NCBI GenBank assembly: GCA_030848705.1 | Contig: CM061244.1 | Span: 112,269,111 to 112,333,110, forward strand | DNA from: Heracleum sosnowskyi | Taxonomy: Eukaryota > Streptophyta > Magnoliopsida > Apiales > Apiaceae | Length of the DNA stretch: 64,000 nucleotides | Direction of reading: 5' to 3' | Program-made: the position numbers and the translations under genes | Notes under the pieces: model-generated | The model's input: the letters and a program-made list of their open reading frames with translations, nothing else | Databases searched by the model: none | What the model was told of the DNA's origin: nothing | Shown here: piece by piece, positions 1-12,543 of the stretch | Numbering within the stretch: position 1 is the first letter of the stretch | Layout of the letters: each line of letters begins with the position of its first letter

Positions 1-11
1 AAACTCTTTTA

Positions 12-158
12 TCTACTAATAAAGTACTTTTACCCACCCTTAAAATTAGTAGGTAAAAGTCAAATTTCTTGTAGTGATGGGTAATAAAAATATAATTATA
101 AACAAAATAATTATAAATAAAATTTAAGTAACCGTGCATCGCACGAGCTATAAGCTAG
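12..158 (+). mobile_element. Small Helitron-like non-autonomous element (candidate)
   Basis: The 5' end reads TCTACTAATAAAG directly after an A. The 3' end has a 5-bp hairpin (CGTGC at 133-137, GCACG at 141-145), then nine bases, then CTAG at 155-158 followed by T. Helitrons start with TC, end with a hairpin about 10 nt before CTRR, and insert between A and T, so both ends fit. No coding capacity is present. The pairing of these two ends is inferred; either could belong to a larger element. Confidence 0.38.
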
Positions 159-819
159 TATAATTTAATATAAAGATGAACACGAGTGTAGAATCAGTTC
201 CCAAGTAAAAAATCAAAAACAAATAGGTGACATGAATACTCCAAATTGTAATAGGTGTTCATCTCCCAAGGTGTTTATCACAAACTTGGGTGATGTGAGG
301 GTGTGCAAAGATGCGTCGGCCTTCAGCTTCTTTTTAAAATCCTCTATCTCATTCATGCATGTTCGATTATATTACAACAACATTGCATGCATATAACCAA
401 TTCATAACCTAGATTGCAAAAAAAAAAAACCAATCAATTCCCGAAAAACATATAACAACCGCTCTCTAACGCAAATTACCAATCTACAAACTATCCTTTC
501 TCTGACACACAAAACACAGGTAAACCTACTTATAATCACAAGAAGAACAATAGTACATTCGTGCTTCAAATTCTACATTATTTCAATCTGGTCTCAAAAT
601 CAATAATAGTAACTATAAATAAGTCTTAGAGCCTTGGCATAGTTACGTTTGTGATTCAAAGTAATTACACTATACGCCATAAAAATTCTTTACTCCTCAC
701 TATGCATGAATACTTCTCATTTTACGCTCTCAAACTTAAGACTACACAATCCTTAATCTAATAAATCGATCACGATCAACTTTTTCACGATAAAAATTAT
801 TGACATCTCTATGCATACT

Positions 820-846
820 CGTGCCTTGCACAGGCTGTTACGCTAG
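820..846 (+). mobile_element. Second Helitron-like 3' terminus
   Basis: A GTGC/GCAC hairpin (821-824 and 828-831) is followed by 11 bases and then CTAG (843-846) and T. The arrangement and surrounding bases resemble the terminus at 133-158 in the same orientation, so this may be the end of a related element beginning somewhere between 159 and about 700. I cannot place its 5' end. Confidence 0.3.
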
Positions 847-3043
847 TTAAATAATACACTACTACATGAAAATATCCCCCCCTCGTGATTATCTCTGATT
901 TCTTTTGATGCCATCCTTAAAACCCGTTGAACGCTAAAAAATGATACTCTTTCCGTCCCTCTAATTTTTTTTACAGTATTTTTACTAACATTATTATATG
1001 TTATGTCAAGTGGTGAAAGCTAATCATACATCCAAACTCAAACAAACGAGATCGCATAATCGTTCGAGAGTGTCAAATATATTACATTATACACTTACCA
1101 AGTGGTGGTTAAAAATAATTGTACATGCCAACTTAAACGAATACATCACATGATTTGTTCAAGAGGTTCAAATGTACAAATTCAAGGTGCGACTAGAGTC
1201 AAGCACTCAGGCAGGCAGGTTCAACTTAACTACGTGAGCTGATGTCACAGTTTCTATTTTCCATTTAATTTGCTAAGCAACAGTCGCACTAATCATAAAT
1301 ATGCTAGGTTTTAAACATTTTACCTCAACCGTAACTACCTATTCCTTGTGAAGTAGTTTTAACTTTTAATGCAATTATTCATTGATATCCGTGGCCTTCA
1401 CGGTTTTTCGATCGAGTGTTTAGATTGTATTCTAGAAACTAGTTTTTTTTTTTGGCTAAGCGAAACTAGTTTTTTAAAGAAAAGAGTAGAATGGTAAAAG
1501 TTTGATTTCTTTAATTTGTTTTCAGATTTTTTTTTATAAGGAAATGATTTTAAAATATTTAGAAAGAAAATTCTTATATATTTATCTTCAAAATTTTATT
1601 CTCACTTTTAAAAAGATTTAAAACAAATAAAAAAGGAATAATCCATTTTCTATTCTCTTTCTTTATATCTTAACTAGGACAAGTTAAGAGAGAAAATAAA
1701 ATGCAAATATAGAGCAGATAAATAAAATAACCAGCTTCATAGATTTCTTCATTTCTTCATGACATCATCCTCGATCGTCCAAACCCTTTTATATTTTGAA
1801 GACTATTTATTACAATTATATATGCTTTTCTTTGGCAAAAATATGTTTTTTTTATTCTTTTTGCAAACATTCAAATTTTTAATATATATTTTTGCAAAAA
1901 TACGAATTTGGTACCGAATTTGAATATTGCAAATAAAAGCAACCTTAAATGTAGCTTAAAAAACCCCCTAATATTTGTGGGGAGACATATTTGAAAAGGT
2001 TGTATAAGTATTGGTAGATGAAATGTTTAGATGAAAATATTTTTAAACTTGAAGTGACTTTTAAAACAAAAGAAGAGAAAAAAGATCACTTCTTTTACTT
2101 GTAATTGAAATACTTATACTTTTACATCCCGGGGTACCTCAAAGTAAAAAATATAAATTCAAATTGGGGTACATCAAAATTAGTAAAAATGAATTAAGTG
2201 GAATTAATTTTGTAATACACAGATCTTGAAACTAGCCTCCATGTTGACATGGAACTCAAACTCCTTAGACCATGGAAATGGGACATATATACTTTTAAGA
2301 AGGTAAGACAACGAAGATACTCGTGGCATATCTTTCACTTGTCCCTAACATTTTTATATACTTGGACCACTACAGTTTAAAAAATCCCCACCATTCCACC
2401 ATATCACTCACCAATCCATGCATGGAATTGCTAGGTTTTCACAATCACTCAACTCTTCTAATGTAAAATCTTTCTTGTGCAATTAAGTTTAGTTTCCAAC
2501 AAAAAGTATTAGGGTGTTGATCATCATTTAAACTGTAATTAGATTTAGTATAGCCCAACAATTTGAAGCCGGCCCAGTTGCATTGTTTTTATGACAAGTC
2601 CCACAAGTAATTTAGTAAATATATTACTCTTTTTACTCAATAATGTATGACCGGACAATTTGTGTTGAGTGTGCCCAAAATTTGAGAGAAACAATGATTC
2701 ACAAATACAAATATTTAACCACTCCTTGATTTAATTTTCGTTTATGCTCTTAACTAATTTACTAATCAGGTTTATCCCATGCAAATAATTATTATTGAAT
2801 ATATTTATTAAATTAACTTATTTAATTACCTAAATATTCATATCTATTTTGGAAAAAAAATTACATATCTAACTATTCATTACAAAATTTAATATACCTT
2901 ACAAATTCGTCGCAACAAATGGAAATTGGTGAAATGTTTCTACATCATTATATAGGAAAATGTGATATTCTGTCTGACATGAATAAAGTTAAAATTGACG
3001 GTTACTAATATCCCGTATGATCCGCAATGACGTGATGAGAAAT
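847..3043. other. AT-rich upstream flank, no gene seen
   Basis: No open frame of convincing length or composition is present on either strand. The stretch is AT-rich with many short A/T runs. Its right end joins unit 1 of the array without any rearrangement visible, so it is probably the original upstream DNA of the amplified gene and may hold distal promoter sequence that the downstream copies lack. Confidence 0.6.
3040..3043. other. Left breakpoint of the amplified unit (AAAT)
   Basis: Unique flank ends ...GATGAGAAAT and the first unit starts TGAGAATAGAGG at 3044. AAAT is shared with the right breakpoint at 55779-55782. Every internal joint reads GCGGAAAAT then TGAGAATAG or a close variant, the product expected when the two AAAT sites were joined. 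Confidence 0.8.
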
Positions 3044-3205
3044 TGAGAATAGAGGGACAACACGCTGATCAGAATTTACTTACACCTGCTAGTACTACTA
3101 AACACTATCCGCCGCTCATCTTACTCCATCTTTTAAGAAAAACTCAAATCTTGGAAATTTCAGAGAATGGGACAACCGGCTTCTGTTTCTCTTGAAGAAG
3201 CTACT

Positions 3206-3221
3206 CAAGTGTTTTCACTTG
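3206..3221. promoter_or_regulatory. E-box inverted repeat in each unit's promoter
   Basis: CAAGTG, four T residues, then CACTTG form a perfect 6-bp inverted repeat. Both arms fit the CANNTG E-box pattern bound by bHLH factors. It lies about 376 bp before the start codon in unit 1 and is conserved in the other units I compared. Function is inferred. Confidence 0.4.
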
Positions 3222-3283
3222 TAAAAAATGACCGCTAGAGATTGACAGGAAGGACAGGGCAGCAGAGATTGAGACAAGCCCAA

Positions 3284-3289
3284 CATGTG
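3284..3289. promoter_or_regulatory. CATGTG motif in each unit's promoter
   Basis: CATGTG is an E-box of the MYC/NAC-associated type. It sits about 298 bp before the start codon, upstream of a T-run whose length varies between units. A six-base motif alone is weak evidence. Confidence 0.25.
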
Positions 3290-3424
3290 ACCTGACCAGT
3301 TTTTTTTTTGCTTTCACTGTTTGGTAATGCCATTGTTCTCTTCCCCTGCTACACATCTTTCCACTTCTGTCACCTATACAAACTACCTCCGGATCCTTCG
3401 TATTGTTCAACACAGAAAATATAT

Positions 3425-3467
3425 TGGGCTAATTCTATCTTGGCCCAACCATCATTACCAAGGCCCA
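3425..3467 (+). promoter_or_regulatory. Cluster of three site II (TGGGCY) elements
   Basis: TGGGCT lies at 3425-3430, and GGCCCA (the reverse of TGGGCC) at 3442-3447 and 3462-3467. They fall 120-157 bp before the start codon and 22-64 bp before the TATA box. Clustered site II elements are bound by TCP factors and are common in plant promoters of nuclear genes for mitochondrial and ribosomal proteins, which suits the presequence-like N-terminus of the product. The cluster recurs in every unit; in unit 28 the first element reads TGGTCT. In unit 50 the elements are at 55108-55113, 55125-55130 and 55145-55150. Confidence 0.6.
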
Positions 3468-3488
3468 ACCCACTCACTTTTCAAGTAC

Positions 3489-3497
3489 TATATAAAA
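3489..3497 (+). promoter_or_regulatory. TATA box of unit 1 (repeated in all units)
   Basis: TATATAAAA lies 93 bp before the start codon. That leaves a 5' UTR of roughly 55-65 nt, rich in A and C, if transcription starts about 30 bp downstream. The same spacing is found in the other units checked (for example 55172-55180 in unit 50), so each unit carries a complete-looking core promoter. Confidence 0.7.
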
Positions 3498-3581
3498 CAA
3501 AGCAGTAACACACTAACACAACACATTAAGTAAACAACACTTTCAAGTTTCAACATCACCTCACCTCCCCAACCACAAAAA

Positions 3582-4101
3582 ATGCTCAGATTTGCTTGCC
3601 GCTGTGTAGTTGCTGGAACTCTTGCCGCCGGCAGCCGGAGAAGCCCAACTGCTCCTTCCACTACCCCTCCTCCCATCTCTCTTTACCGACCCTACACCAC
3701 CCCCACTACCCCTCCTTCCATCTCCCTTTACCGACCTTACACCACCTCAACTCCCCCTCCTCCCTTCTCCGGCGAGGTGAATTCCGGCACTAAAATGGAA
3801 CGTGAATCTATCCATGACAGAGTTGTTAGAGCTCTTTCTGAGTTTGAGCAGGTAGTTATTATGTTATATGCTTGTATGTATTTGTTTATGTGATTTAGTT
3901 ATGTGTTATATTTATGTTTTTTTTTGTTTTTAATCTTTCAAGAGCTGAAATGGAAAAGCATTCTTTGTCTTTGCCACTGTTTTGGGTGTGGCAAGTGTGT
4001 TGTGGATGGTTGGTTCGGCTATGAAAAAAATTATTGATATTTTTGCCGGCAAGAATACGGAGCAACGGATGGGCAAGCTCGAAAATATTGCGGAAAATTG
4101 A
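3582..4101 (+). pseudogene. Unit 1: truncated gene copy, stopped early in exon 2
   Basis: The start codon context gives M-L in place of the usual M-F (residue 2). Exon 1 is open to the donor at 3852 and the intron runs to 3942. The second codon of exon 2 is TGA (3946-3948) where other copies have CGA, so the product would end before the transmembrane helix. This unit is the only one still joined to the original upstream DNA. Confidence 0.65.
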
Positions 4102-4635
4102 GAATAGAGGGACAACACGCTGATCAGAATTTACTTACACCTGCTAGTACTACTAAACACTATCCGCCGCTCATCTTACTCCATCTTTTAAGAAAAACTC
4201 AAATCTTGGAAATTTCAGAGAATGGGACAACCGGCTTCTGTTTCTCTTGGAGAAGCTACTCAAGTGTTTTCACTTGTAAAAAATGACCGCTAGAGATTGA
4301 CAGGAAGGACAGGGCAGCAGAGATTGAGACAAGCCCAACATGTGACCTGACCAGTTTTTTTTTTCTTTCACTGTTTGGTAATGCCATTGTTCTCTTCCCC
4401 TGCTACACATCTTTCCACTTCTGTCACCTATACAAACTACCTCCGGATCCTTCGTATTGTTCAACACAGAAAATATATTGGGCTAATTCTATCTTGGCCC
4501 AACCATCATTACCAAGGCCCAACCCACTCACTTTTCAAGTACTATATAAAACAAAGCAGTAACACACTAACACGGCACATTAAGTAAACAACACTTTCAA
4601 GTTTCAACATCACCTCACCTCCCCAAACACAAAAA

Positions 4636-5155
4636 ATGTTCAGATTTGCTTGCCGCTGTGTAGTTGCTGGAACTCTTGCCGCCGACAGCCGGAGAAGCCC
4701 AACTGCTCCTTCCACTACCCCTCCTCCCAACTCTCTTTACCGACCCTACACCACCCCCACTACCCCTCCTTCCATCTCCCTTTACCGACCTTACACCACC
4801 TCAACTCCCCCTCCTCCCTTCTCCGGCGAGGTGAATTCCGGCACTAAAATGGAACGTGAATCTATCCATGACAGAGTTGTTAGAGCTCTTTCTGAGTTTG
4901 AGCAGGTAGTTATTATGTTATATGCTTGTATGTATTTGTTTATGTGATTTAGTTATGTGTTATATTTATGTTTTTTTTTGTTTTTAATCTTTCAAGAGCT
5001 GAAATGGAAAAGCATTCTTTGTCTTTGCCACTGTTTTGGGTGTGGCAAGTGTGTTGTGGATGGTTGGTTCGGCTATGAAAAAAATTATTGATATTTTTGC
5101 CGGCAAGAATACGGAGCAACGGATGGGCAAGCTCGAAAATATTGCGGAAAATTGA
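4636..5155 (+). pseudogene. Unit 2: truncated copy with exon 2 TGA
   Basis: Exon 1 is open with G17D and I32N. Exon 2 carries the TGA at its second codon. Confidence 0.62.
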
Positions 5156-5689
5156 GAATAGAGGGACAACACGCTGATCAGAATTTACTTACACCTGCTA
5201 GTACTACTAAACACTATCCGCCGCTCATCTTACTCCATCTTTTAAGAAAAACTCAAATCTTGGAAATTTCAGAGAATGGGACAACCGACTTCTGTTTCTC
5301 ATGGAGAAGCTACTCAAGTGTTTTCACTTGTAAAAAATGACCGCTAGAGATTGACAGGAAGGACAGGGCAGCAGAGATTGAGACAAGCCCAACATGTGAC
5401 CTGACCAGTTTTTTTTTTCTTTCACTGTTTGGTAATGCCATTGTTCTCTTCCCCTGCTACACATCTTTCCACTTCTGTCACCTATACAAACTACCTCCGG
5501 ATCCTTCGTATTGTTCAACACAGAAAATATATTGGGCTAATTCTATCTTGGCCCAACCATCATTACCAAGGCCCAACCCACTCACTTTTCAAGTACTATA
5601 TAAAACAAAGCAGTAACACACTAACACGGCACATTAAGTAAACAACACTTTCAAGTTTCAACATCACCTCACCTCCCCAAACACAAAAA

Positions 5690-6209
5690 ATGTTCAGATT
5701 TGCCTGCCGCTGTGTAGTTGCTGGAACTCTTGCCGCCGGCAGCCGGAGAAGCCCAACTGCTCCTTCCACTACCCCTCCTCCCAACTCTCTTTACCGACCC
5801 TACACCACCCCCACTACCCCTCATTCCATCTCCCTTTACCGACCTTACACCACCTCAACTCCCCCTCCTCCCTTCTCCGGCGAGGTGAATTCCGGCACTA
5901 AAATGGAACGTGAATCTATCCATGACAGAGTTGTTAGAGCTCTTTCTGAGTTTGAGCAGGTAGTTATTATGTTATATGCTTGTATGTATTTGTTTATGTG
6001 ATTTAGTTATGTGTTATATTTATGTTTTTTTTTGTTTTTAATCTTTCAAGAGCTGAAATGGAAAAGCATTCTTTGTCTTTGCCACTGTTTTGGGTGTGGC
6101 AAGTGTGTTGTGGATGGTTGGTTCGGCTATGAAAAAAATTATTAATATTTTTGCCGGCAAGAATACGGAGCAACGGATGGGCAAGCTCGAAAATATTGCG
6201 GAAAATTGA
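5690..6209 (+). pseudogene. Unit 3: truncated copy with exon 2 TGA
   Basis: I32N is shared with units 2 and 4; P45H and D122N are private. The exon 2 TGA is present. Confidence 0.62.
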
Positions 6210-6744
6210 GAATAGAGGGACAACACGCTGATCAGAATTTACTTACACCTGCTAGTACTACTAAACACTATCCGCCGCTCATCTTACTCCATCTTTTAAG
6301 AAAAACTCAAATCTTGGAAATTTCAGAGAATGGGACAACCGGCTTCTGTTTCTCATGGAGAAGATACTCAAGTGTTTTCACTTGTAAAAAATGACCGCTA
6401 GAGATTGACAGGAAGGACAGGGCAGCAGAGATTGAGACAAGCCCAACATGTGACCTGACCAGTTTTTTTTTTGCTTTCACTGTTTGGTAATGCCATTGTT
6501 CTCTTCCCCTGCTACACATCTTTCCACTTCTGTCACCTATACAAACTACCTCCGGATCCTTCGTATTGTTCAACACAGAAAATATATTGGGCTAATTCTA
6601 TCTTGGCCCAACCATCATTACCAAGGCCCAACCCACTCACTTTTCAAGTACTATATAAAACAAAGCAGTAACACACTAACACGGCACATTAAGTAAACAA
6701 CACTTTCAAGTTTCAACATCACCTCACCTCCCCAAACACAAAAA

Positions 6745-7264
6745 ATGTTCAGATTTGCTTGCCGCTGTGTAGTTGCTGGAACTCTTGCCGCCGGCAGCCG
6801 GAGAAGCCCAACTGCTCCTTCCACTACCCCTCCTCCCAACTCTCTTTACCGACCCTACACCACCCCCACTACCCCTCCTTCCATCTCCCTTTACCGACCT
6901 TACACCACCTCAACTCCCCCTCCTCCCTTCTCCGGCGAGGTGAATTCCGGCACTAAAATGGAACGTGAATCTATCCATGACAGAGTTGTTAGAGCTCTTT
7001 CTGAGTTTGAGCAGGTAGTTATTATGTTATATGCTTGTATGTATTTGTTTATGTGATTTAGTTATGTGTTATATTTATGTTTTTTTTTGTTTTTAATCTT
7101 TCAAGAGCTGAAATGGAAAAGCATTCTTTGTCTTTGCCACTGTTTTGGGTGTGGCAAGTGTGTTGTGGATGGTTGGTTCGGCTATGAAAAAAATTATTGA
7201 TATTTTTGCCGTCAAGAATACGGAGCAACGGATGGGCAAGCTCGAAAATATTGCGGAAAATTGA
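6745..7264 (+). pseudogene. Unit 4: truncated copy with exon 2 TGA
   Basis: Exon 1 has I32N, and the exon 2 TGA is present. A G126V change lies beyond the stop. Units 1-4 form a run of TGA-type copies at the left end. Confidence 0.62.
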
Positions 7265-7799
7265 GAATAGAGGGACAACACGCTGATCAGAATTTACTTA
7301 CACCTGCTAGTACTACTAAACACTATCCGCCGCTCATCTTACTCCATCTTTTAAGAAAAACTCAAATCTTGGAAATTTCAGAGAATGGGACAACCGGCTT
7401 CTGTTTCTCATGGAGAAGCTACTCAAGTGTTTTCACTTGTAAAAAATGACCGCTAGAGATTGACAGGAAGGACAGGGCAGCAGAGATTGAGACAAGCCCA
7501 ACATGTGACCTGACCAGTTTTTTTTTTGCTTTCACTGTTTGGTAATGCCATTGTTCTCTTCCCCTGCTACACATCTTTCCACTTCTGTCACCTATACAAA
7601 CTACCTCCGGATCCTTCGTATTGTTCAACACAGAAAATATATTGGGCTAATTCTATCTTGGCCCAACCATCATTACCAAGGCCCAACCCACTCACTTTTC
7701 AAGTACTATATAAAACAAAGCAGTAACACACTAACACGGCACATTAAGTAAACAACACTTTCAAGTTTCAACATCACCTCACCTCCCCAAACACAAAAA

Positions 7800-8320
7800 A
7801 ATTTCAGATTTGCTTGCCGCTGTGTAGTTGCTGGAACTCTTGCCGCCGGCAGCCGGAGGAGCCCAACTGCTCCTTCCACTACCCCTCCTCCCATCTCTCT
7901 TTACCGACCCTACACCACCCCCACTACCCCTCCTTCCATCTCCCTTTACCGACCTTACACCACCTCAACTCCCCCTCCTCCCTTCTCCGGCGAGGTGAAT
8001 TCCGGCACTAAAATTGAACGTGAATCTATCCATGACAGAGTTGTTAGAGCTCTTTCTGAGTTTGAGCATGTAGTTATTATGTTATATGCTTGTATGTATT
8101 TGTTTATGTGATTTAGTTATGTGTTATATTTATGTTTTTTTTTTGTTTTTAATCTTTCAAGAGCCGAAATGGAAAAGCATTCTTTGTCTTTGCCACTGTT
8201 TTGGGTGTGGCAAGTGTGTTGTGGATGGTTGGTTCGGCTATGAAAAAAATTATTGATATTTTTGCCGGCAAGAATACGGAGCAACGGATGGGCAAGCTCG
8301 AAAATATTGCGGAAAATTGA
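7800..8320 (+). pseudogene. Unit 5: start codon lost and donor altered
   Basis: The start codon position (7800-7802) reads AAT, from a two-base change in the A-run. The exon 1 end also reads CAT before GTAG, where other copies have CAG. Exon 2 is of the open CGA type. There is no in-frame ATG in exon 1 to replace the lost one, because codon 72 is ATT here. Confidence 0.65.
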
Positions 8321-8855
8321 GAATAGAGGGACAACACGCTGATCAGAATTTACTTACACCTGCTAGTACTACTAAACACTATCCGCCGCTCATCTTACTC
8401 CATCTTTTAAGAAAAACTCAAATCTTGGAAATTTCAGAGAATGGGACAACCGGCTTCTGTTTCTCTTGGAGAAGCTACTCAAGTGTTTTCACTTGTAAAA
8501 AATGACCGCTAGAGATTGACAGGAAGGACAGGGCAGCAGAGATTGAGACAAGCCCAACATGTGACCTGACCAGTTTTTTTTTTGCTTTCACTGTTTGGTA
8601 ATGCCATTGTTCTCTTCCCCTGCTACACATCTTTCCACTTCTGTCACCTATACAAACTACCTCCGGATCCTTCGTATTGTTCAACACAGAAAATATATTG
8701 GGCTAATTCTATCTTGGCCCAACCATCATTACCAAGGCCCAACCCACTCACTTTTCAAGTACTATATAAAACAAAGCAGTAACACACTAACACGGCACAT
8801 TAAGTAAACAACACTTTCAAGTTTCAACATCACCTCACCTCCCCAAACACAAAAA

Positions 8856-9376
8856 ATGTTCAGATTTGCTTGCCGCTGTGTAGTTGCTGGAACTCTTGCC
8901 GCCGGCAGCCGGAGAAGCCCAACTGCTCCTTCCACTACCCCTCCTCCCATCTCTCTTTACCGACCCTACACCACCCCCACTACCCCTCCTTCCATCTCCC
9001 TTTACCGACCTTACACCACCTCAACTCCCCCTCCTCCCTTCTCCGGCGAGGTGAATTCCGGCACTAAAATTGAACGTGAATCTATCCATGACAGAGTTGT
9101 TAGAGCTCTTTCTGAGTTTGAGCAGGTAGTTATTATTTTATATGCTTGTATGTATTTGTTTATGTGATTTAGTTATGTGTTATATTTATGTTTTTTTTTT
9201 GTTTTTAATCTTTCAAGAGCCGAAATGGAAAAGCATTCTTTGTCTTTGCCACTGTTTTGGGTGTGGCAAGTGTGTTGTGGATGGTTGGTTCGGCTATGAA
9301 AAAAATTATTGATATTTTTGCCGGCAAGAATACGGAGCAACGGATGGGCAAGCTCGAAAATATTGCGGAAAATTGA
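8856..9376 (+). CDS. Unit 6: open truncated copy (142 residues)
   Basis: Exon 1 matches the consensus with Ile72. The exon 2 codon is CGA, and the frame runs to the joint stop. A G to T change lies in the intron just after the donor region. Confidence 0.55.
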
Positions 9377-9912
9377 GAATAGAGGGACAACACGCTGATC
9401 AGAATTTACTTACACCTGCTAGTACTACTAAACACTATCCGCCGCTCATCTTACTCCATCTTTTAAGAAAAACTCAAATCTTGGAAATTTCAGAGAATGG
9501 GACAACCGGCTTCTGTTTCTCTTGGAGAAGCTACTCAAGTGTTTTCACTTGTAAAAAATGACCGCTAGAGATTGACAGGAAGGACAGGGCAGCAGAGATT
9601 GAGACAAGCCCAACATGTGACCTGACCAGTTTTTTTTTTTGCTTTCACTGTTTGGTAATGCCATTGTTCTCTTCCCCTGCTACACATCTTTCCACTTCTG
9701 TCACCTATACAAACTACCTCCGGATCCTTCGTATTGTTCAACACAGAAAATATATTGGGCTAATTCTATCTTGGCCCAACCATCATTACCAAGGCCCAAC
9801 CCACTCACTTTTCAAGTACTATATAAAACAAAGCAGTAACACACTAACACAGCACATTAAGTAAACAACACTTTCAAGTTTCAACATCACCTCACCTCCC
9901 CAAACACAAAAA

Positions 9913-10432
9913 ATGTTCAGATTTGCTTGCCGCTGTGTAGTTGCTGGAACTCTTGCCGCCGGCAGCCGGAGAAGCCCATCTGCTCTTTCCACTACCCCTC
10001 ATCCCATCTCTCTTTACCGACCCTACACCACCCCCACTACCCCTCCTTCCATCTCCCTTTATCGACCTTACACCACCTCAACTCCCCCTCCTCCCTTCTC
10101 CGGCGAGGTGAATTCCGGCACTAAAATGGAACGTGAATCTATCCATGACAGAGTTGTTAGAGCTCTTTCTGAGTTTGAGCAGGTAGTTATTATGTTATAT
10201 GCTTGTATGTATTTGTTTATGTGATTTAGTTATGTGTTATATTTATGTTTTTTTTTGTTTTTAATCTTTCAAGAGCTGAAATGGAAAAGCATTCTTTGTC
10301 TTTGCCACTGTTTTGGGTGTGGCAAGTGTGTTGTGGATGGTTGGTTCGGCTATGAAAAAAATTATTGATATTTTTGCCGGCAAGAATACGGAGCAACGGA
10401 TGGGCAAGCTCGAAAATATTGCGGAAAATTGA
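9913..10432 (+). pseudogene. Unit 7: truncated copy with exon 2 TGA
   Basis: T23S, P25L and P30H are present. P25L and P30H are shared with unit 9, two units away. The exon 2 TGA is present. Confidence 0.62.
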
Positions 10433-10967
10433 GAATAGAGGGACAACACGCTGATCAGAATTTACTTACACCTGCTAGTACTACTAAACACTATCCGCCG
10501 CTCATCTTACTCCATCTTTTAAGAAAAACTCAAATCTTGGAAATTTCAGAGAATGGGACAACCGGCTTCTGTTTCTCTTGGAGAAGCTACTCAAGTGTTT
10601 TCACTTGTAAAAAATGACCGCTAGAGATTGACAGGAAGGACAGGGCAGCAGAGATTGAGACAAGCCCAACATGTGACCTGACCAGTTTTTTTTTTGCTTT
10701 CACTGTTTGGTAATGCCATTGTTCTCTTCCCCTGCTACACATCTTTCCACTTCTGTCACCTATACAAACTACCTCCGGATCCTTCGTATTGTTCAACACA
10801 GAAAATATATTGGGCTAATTCTATCTTGGCCCAACCATCATTACCAAGGCCCAACCCACTCACATTTCAAGTACTATATAAAACAAAGCAGTAACACACT
10901 AACACGGCACATTAAGTAAACAACACTTTCAAGTTTCAACATCACCTCACCTCCCCAAACACAAAAA

Positions 10968-11488
10968 ATGTTCAGATTTGCTTGCCGCTGTGTAGTTGCT
11001 GGAACTCTTGCCGCCGGCAGCCGGAGAAGCCCAACTGCTCTTTCCACTACCCCTCCTCCCATCTCTCTTTACCGACCCTACACCACCCCCACTACCCCTC
11101 CTTCCATCTCCCTTTACCGACCTTACACCACCTCAACTCCCCCTCCTCCCTTCTCCGACGAGGTGAATTCCGGCACTAAAATTGAACGTGAATCTATCCA
11201 TGACAGAGTTGTTAGAGCTCTTTCTGAGTTTGAGCAGGTAGTTATTATGTTATATGCTTGTATGTATTTGTTTATGTGATTTAGTTATGTGTTATATTTA
11301 TGTTTTTTTTTTGTTTTTAATCTTTCAAGAGCCGAAATGGAAAAGAATTCTTTGTCTTTGCCACTGTTTTGGGTGTGGCAAGTGTGTTGTGGATGGTTGG
11401 TTCGGCTATGAAAAAAATTATTGATATTTTTGCCGGCAAGAATACGGAGCAACGGATGGGCAAGCTCGAAAATATTGCGGAAAATTGA
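10968..11488 (+). CDS. Unit 8: open truncated copy with charged residue in the membrane helix
   Basis: P25L and G64D are in exon 1, and the CGA codon keeps exon 2 open. GCA to GAA makes A96E at the start of the predicted membrane helix, which could shorten or weaken it. Confidence 0.52.
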
Positions 11489-12023
11489 GAATAGAGGGAC
11501 AACACGCTGATCAGAATTTACTTACACCTGCTAGTACTACTAAACACTATCCGCCGCTCATCTTACTCCATCTTTTAAGAAAAACTCAAATCTTGGAAAT
11601 TTCAGAGAATGGGACAACCGGCTTCTGTTTCTCTTGGAGAAGCTACTCAAGTGTTTTCACTTGTAAAAAATGACCGCTAGAGATTGACAGGAAGGACAGG
11701 GCAGCAGAGATTGAGACAAGCCCAACATGTGACCTGACCAGTTTTTTTTTTGCTTTCACTGTTTGGTAATGCCATTGTTCTCTTCCCCTGCTACACATCT
11801 TTCCACTTCTGTCACCTATACAAACTACCTCCGGATCCTTCGTATTGTTCAACACAGAAAATATATTGGGCTAATTCTATCTTGGCCCAACCATCATTAC
11901 CAAGGCCCAACCCACTCACTTTTCAAGTACTATATAAAACAAAGCAGTAACACACTAACACGGCACATTAAGTAAACAACACTTTCAAGTTTCAACATCA
12001 CCTCACCTCCCCAAACACAAAAA

Positions 12024-12543
12024 ATGTTCAGATTTGCTTGCCGCTGTGTAGTTGCTGGAACTCTTGCCGCCGGCAGCCGGAGAAGCCCAACTGCTCTTTC
12101 CACTACCCCTCATCCCATCTCTCTTTACCGACCCTACACCACCCCCACTACCCCTCCTTCCATCTCCCTTTATCGACCTTACACCACCTCAACTCCCCCT
12201 CCTCCCTTCTCCGGCGAGGTGAATTCCGGCACTAAAATGGAACGTGAATCTATCCATGACAGAGTTGTTAGAGCTCTTTCTGAGTTTGAGCAGGTAGTTA
12301 TTATGTTATATGCTTGTATGTATTTGTTTATGTGATTTAGTTATGTGTTATATTTATGTTTTTTTTTGTTTTTAATCTTTCAAGAGCTGAAATGGAAAAG
12401 CATTCTTTGTCTTTGCCACTGTTTTGGGTGTGGCAAGTGTGTTGTGGATGGTTGGTTCGGCTATGAAAAAAATTATTGATATTTTTGCCGGCAAGAATAC
12501 GGAGCAACGGATGGGCAAGCTCGAAAATATTGCGGAAAATTGA
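12024..12543 (+). pseudogene. Unit 9: truncated copy with exon 2 TGA
   Basis: P25L and P30H are as in unit 7, as is a silent change in the second RPY repeat. The exon 2 TGA is present. Confidence 0.62.

Noticed and set aside
1389..1435. CCGTG/CACGG hairpin followed by CTAG as a third Helitron end
   Set aside because: The distance from hairpin to CTAG is about 30 bases, too long for the usual Helitron 3' end.
3582..3893. Exon 1 read as a complete 103-residue gene
   Set aside because: The last 13 residues are read from the intron. CAG/GTAGTT and TTTCAAG join in phase 0 to a membrane-helix frame that continues for 107 residues in unit 50, which is better support for splicing.
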